Shown: piece after piece, positions 40,591 through 41,998 of the stretch
Position numbering within the stretch: the first letter of the stretch is position 1
How the letters are laid out: each line of letters opens with the position of its first letter
Origin: Casp-actino8 sp001510335
Lineage (GTDB): Bacteria; Actinomycetota; Acidimicrobiia; Acidimicrobiales; Ilumatobacteraceae
DNA: 41,998 nt
Direction of reading: 5' to 3'
Assembly (NCBI GenBank): GCA_027729635.1
Contig: JAQCEM010000019.1
Span: 1 to 41,998, forward strand
The notes under the pieces: generated by a model
Databases searched by the model: none
The model's input: only the letters and a program-made list of their open reading frames with translations
Told to the model about the DNA's origin: nothing
Made by a program: the position numbers and the translations under genes

Positions 40591-41400
40591 TCAGCCGGCG
40601 GTCATGATGTTGACGTCGGCAGCGGTTCCCAGACGTGGGGCGGTGCCAACACCAAGTTCAGGACTATCAAAGGTGATTGATCCGTCCTGGAGACCGACGA
40701 AGATCTCACTTTCGGGTGCACACCACTTTTCATACTCTGCAGCCCACTCACCAGCCTCATCAGCACCTGAAATGTCATAACGAATAAGGCAAATCAGACC
40801 AAGAATTTCGTATTCAGTGAGTGCTCCTCCGGCCATTGCGCCTTGAGCGGGCATGACACTGCCGTTATATGAACGTGGGTAATGGGCTCCGCCTTCTCGG
40901 TTCGGGTCACCGTAGCTCGTCACACCAGCGGCCTCATAGGCTTCGGTACCGGCGTAAACCCAATTGAGCATGTCTTCAATATGGGGGAAGGTCTTGAGGG
41001 ACTCTCCGTCTTTCAAGACTCGACCGGCTCCACCACCGCCGTCGGCTCCGTGGCAACTGGCGCAGGCACCATAGTTTTCAATTCCGATGGCGATTGGACC
41101 GCTGGCCTCGGCCTTTTGTGGCTGGAGACCCCGCACGTACATGAATAAGAAGATCGGCATCAGCGCCAATGTCGCCATGGCCCACGACGGGATACGGCTA
41201 CGAGATTTCGCAGCTTTGACATAAGCCGGTTCGGGCTTTGATACTTCTGCCTTTACTGGTGTTTCGGCAACAACTTTGGCAACCGGGGCTGCCGTGGTCG
41301 TCGCTGGCGTCGATGCAGAAGCCTCACTGGATGTTGCGTCTCCACCCGCAGATTTGCGGTCGCGGGAGCGCTTCAGTAGGTGCTCGGGAATCTCGGTCAC
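40591..41400 (-). CDS. membrane-anchored c-type cytochrome
   Basis: A 269-residue protein. Residues 1-70 are hydrophilic and Ala/Thr/Pro-rich after TEIPEHLLKRSRDRK; residues ~71-90 (SWAMATLALMPIFLFMYV) form the membrane anchor; the C-terminal domain outside carries haem motif CASCH (~113-117) and a likely axial Met in NGSVMPAQG. The N-terminus resembles other actinobacterial respiratory proteins. It may pass electrons between a quinol oxidoreductase and a terminal oxidase. The GTG at 41400 has AAAGGA seven bases upstream; an ATG nine codons earlier (41427) is less well placed. The flavoprotein gene follows on the same strand after 76 bases. Confidence 0.88.
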   Translation of the reverse strand: MTEIPEHLLKRSRDRKSAGGDATSSEASASTPATTTAAPVAKVVAETPVKAEVSKPEPAYVKAAKSRSRIPSWAMATLALMPIFLFMYVRGLQPQKAEASGPIAIGIENYGACASCHGADGGGGAGRVLKDGESLKTFPHIEDMLNWVYAGTEAYEAAGVTSYGDPNREGGAHYPRSYNGSVMPAQGAMAGGALTEYEILGLICLIRYDISGADEAGEWAAEYEKWCAPESEIFVGLQDGSITFDSPELGVGTAPRLGTAADVNIMTAG

Positions 41401-41440
41401 AGGCCAGTCCTTTCGGGCGTGGGGCACGACAAATAGTTGG

Positions 41441-41460
41441 CGGTCACCAAGCGGTGACCG
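41441..41460 (-). promoter_or_regulatory. palindrome in the cytochrome c upstream region
   Basis: CGGTCACC and GGTGACCG form a perfect 8-base inverted repeat with a 4-base centre, 41 bases upstream of the GTG start. It could be an operator or a leader hairpin. Its sequence is not a Rex-type site. Confidence 0.4.
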
Positions 41461-41482
41461 ACTGCGGAAGGAACACTAGAGG

Positions 41483-41626
41483 GTGAGCGACCCTATGACG
41501 GAATTCCTCGCACTTTTATCTGCGGAAACCTGTCACGCAGGAGACGACTTGAGTACCGTGAACTTGCGCACAACCACGCCTCAGGGGGTGGGAGTGCTGA
41601 TAGACCACTATCAGTGGACTGGTTAA
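41483..41626 (+). CDS. possible small protein, up to 47 residues
   Basis: In the 439-base gap between the cytochrome gene and the last gene, a frame runs from GTG 41483 (or ATG 41495) to TAA 41626. It reads MTEFLALLSAETCHAGDD from the ATG and ends VLIDHYQWTG. AGAGGGTGA lies about 8 bases before the ATG. Composition looks protein-like but no family is recognised and no promoter hexamer is at leaderless distance. Confidence 0.3.
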   Translation: MSDPMTEFLALLSAETCHAGDDLSTVNLRTTTPQGVGVLIDHYQWTG

Positions 41627-41763
41627 CGGTCGACGGCCGTCAAAAAGTTTGTGCGGTTCAACTTCTCGGAGTTGGGTAGCGCAACACCCTTGGCGACTAA
41701 GGTTCAATGTGGTCCTGGTGGCGCAAGCTATTGGTACCTCATGTAGGCAAGAGAAAAACCCCC

Positions 41764-41791
41764 AACTTTCACAAACCAACTTTCACAAACC
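41764..41791. repeat. two tandem 14-base repeats upstream of the last gene
   Basis: AACTTTCACAAACC occurs twice head to tail, about 50 bases before the ATG of the last gene. Could be a binding site pair or a slippage duplication. Confidence 0.7.
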
Positions 41792-41839
41792 AATACGTGC
41801 AACGACCATGTATCGAACTCGTTACAGGGCATAGAAGGG

Positions 41840-41998
41840 ATGACCGGCTGCATGCTGGCGATAGACATTCTGAAATGGCCGGGAATGAATCAGGCCTTCA
41901 TTTTCTCCTTGATACTGACCGTCATTTTGACTGGTCTGATTTTTGTGTACGGCAAACGTCGTCCCATCGGCACGCCAGTGTCATGGGGCGAAGCAATG
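41840..41998 (+). CDS. membrane protein, N-terminal part (runs off the window)
   Basis: The frame is open from ATG 41840 to the window edge (53 codons). One strong hydrophobic segment, AFIFSLILTVILTGLIFVYG, is followed by KRRPIGTPVSWGEAM, so the N-terminus probably faces out and the basic stretch faces the cytoplasm. The start is uncertain: AGAAGGG touches the first ATG; ATGs at 41852 and 41885 are alternatives, the latter just before the helix. Divergent position next to a membrane cytochrome c suggests a respiratory-complex component, but I cannot name it. Confidence 0.65.
   Translation, partial: MTGCMLAIDILKWPGMNQAFIFSLILTVILTGLIFVYGKRRPIGTPVSWGEAM

Overview
The window looks like part of the chromosome of an actinobacterium, most likely an aquatic member of the Acidimicrobiia. 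Evidence: the actinobacterial order rex-hemA-hemC-hemD-hemB-hemL, an mshA-like glycosyltransferase followed by a YbjN-domain gene as in mycobacteria, a GlnR-type orphan regulator beside two glutamine synthetases (types I and II), ClpC, an LppM-like lipoprotein and an RsiG/AmfC-like protein. GC is moderate (roughly half, judged by eye), low for soil actinobacteria. No tRNA, rRNA, CRISPR, transposase or phage gene was found. The species assignment is inference.

Layout. 1-4.7 kb: the end of a MazF/PemK-type toxin gene, rmuC, an unidentified gene, and a minus-strand operon of a PhyH-type dioxygenase, an SDR and a Gfo/Idh-type dehydrogenase. 4.7-7.2 kb: a sulfotransferase and a metallo-beta-lactamase-fold protein. 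7.2-12.5 kb (minus): radA, an LppM-like lipoprotein, a small coiled-coil membrane protein whose 5' end appears frameshifted, and clpC. 12.7-16.8 kb: an alkylsulfatase-like gene overlapping an arylsulfatase. 16.9-23 kb: a polyprenyl diphosphate synthase, then a nitrogen block (glnR-like, glnA, glnII) and divergent nadE. 23-25.5 kb (minus): MFS transporter, YgjP-like metallopeptidase and histidine phosphatase, joined by 4-bp overlaps. 25.5-30 kb: a MoaD/ThiS-like protein, the RsiG-like protein, mshA-like, ybjN-like, proC, a candidate structured RNA and a SAM hydrolase-like gene. 30-39 kb: a 27-residue membrane peptide, an acyl-CoA synthetase, a seven-helix membrane protein (minus), then rex-hemACDBL and a lipoprotein. 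39-42 kb: a menaquinone-reductase-like flavoprotein and a membrane cytochrome c (minus), and the start of a membrane protein that runs off the end.

How the genes fit together. The right third is about redox balance and respiration: the NADH sensor Rex heads the tetrapyrrole pathway from glutamyl-tRNA to the porphyrin ring, and cytochrome c and quinone-modifying genes follow. The middle handles nitrogen assimilation and glutamine-dependent NAD synthesis. The left third contains protein and DNA quality control and two sets of sulfate-ester genes.

Most striking observations: (1) four consecutive hairpins, two with GAAA tetraloops, between a terminator and a SAM hydrolase-like gene (29029-29121), a candidate undescribed structured RNA; (2) a protein carrying the c-di-GMP-binding signature of the anti-sigma factor RsiG, one perfect and one nearly perfect copy; (3) a TANNNT hexamer exactly 6-7 bases before the start codon of many genes that head transcription units, implying widespread leaderless mRNAs and supporting a 27-codon gene at 30136; (4) a perfect 27-bp-arm palindrome at 30069-30123; (5) a HemL with an N-terminal C-x4-C-x4-C-x4-C stretch; (6) two alkylsulfatase-like proteins with altered metal-binding motifs.
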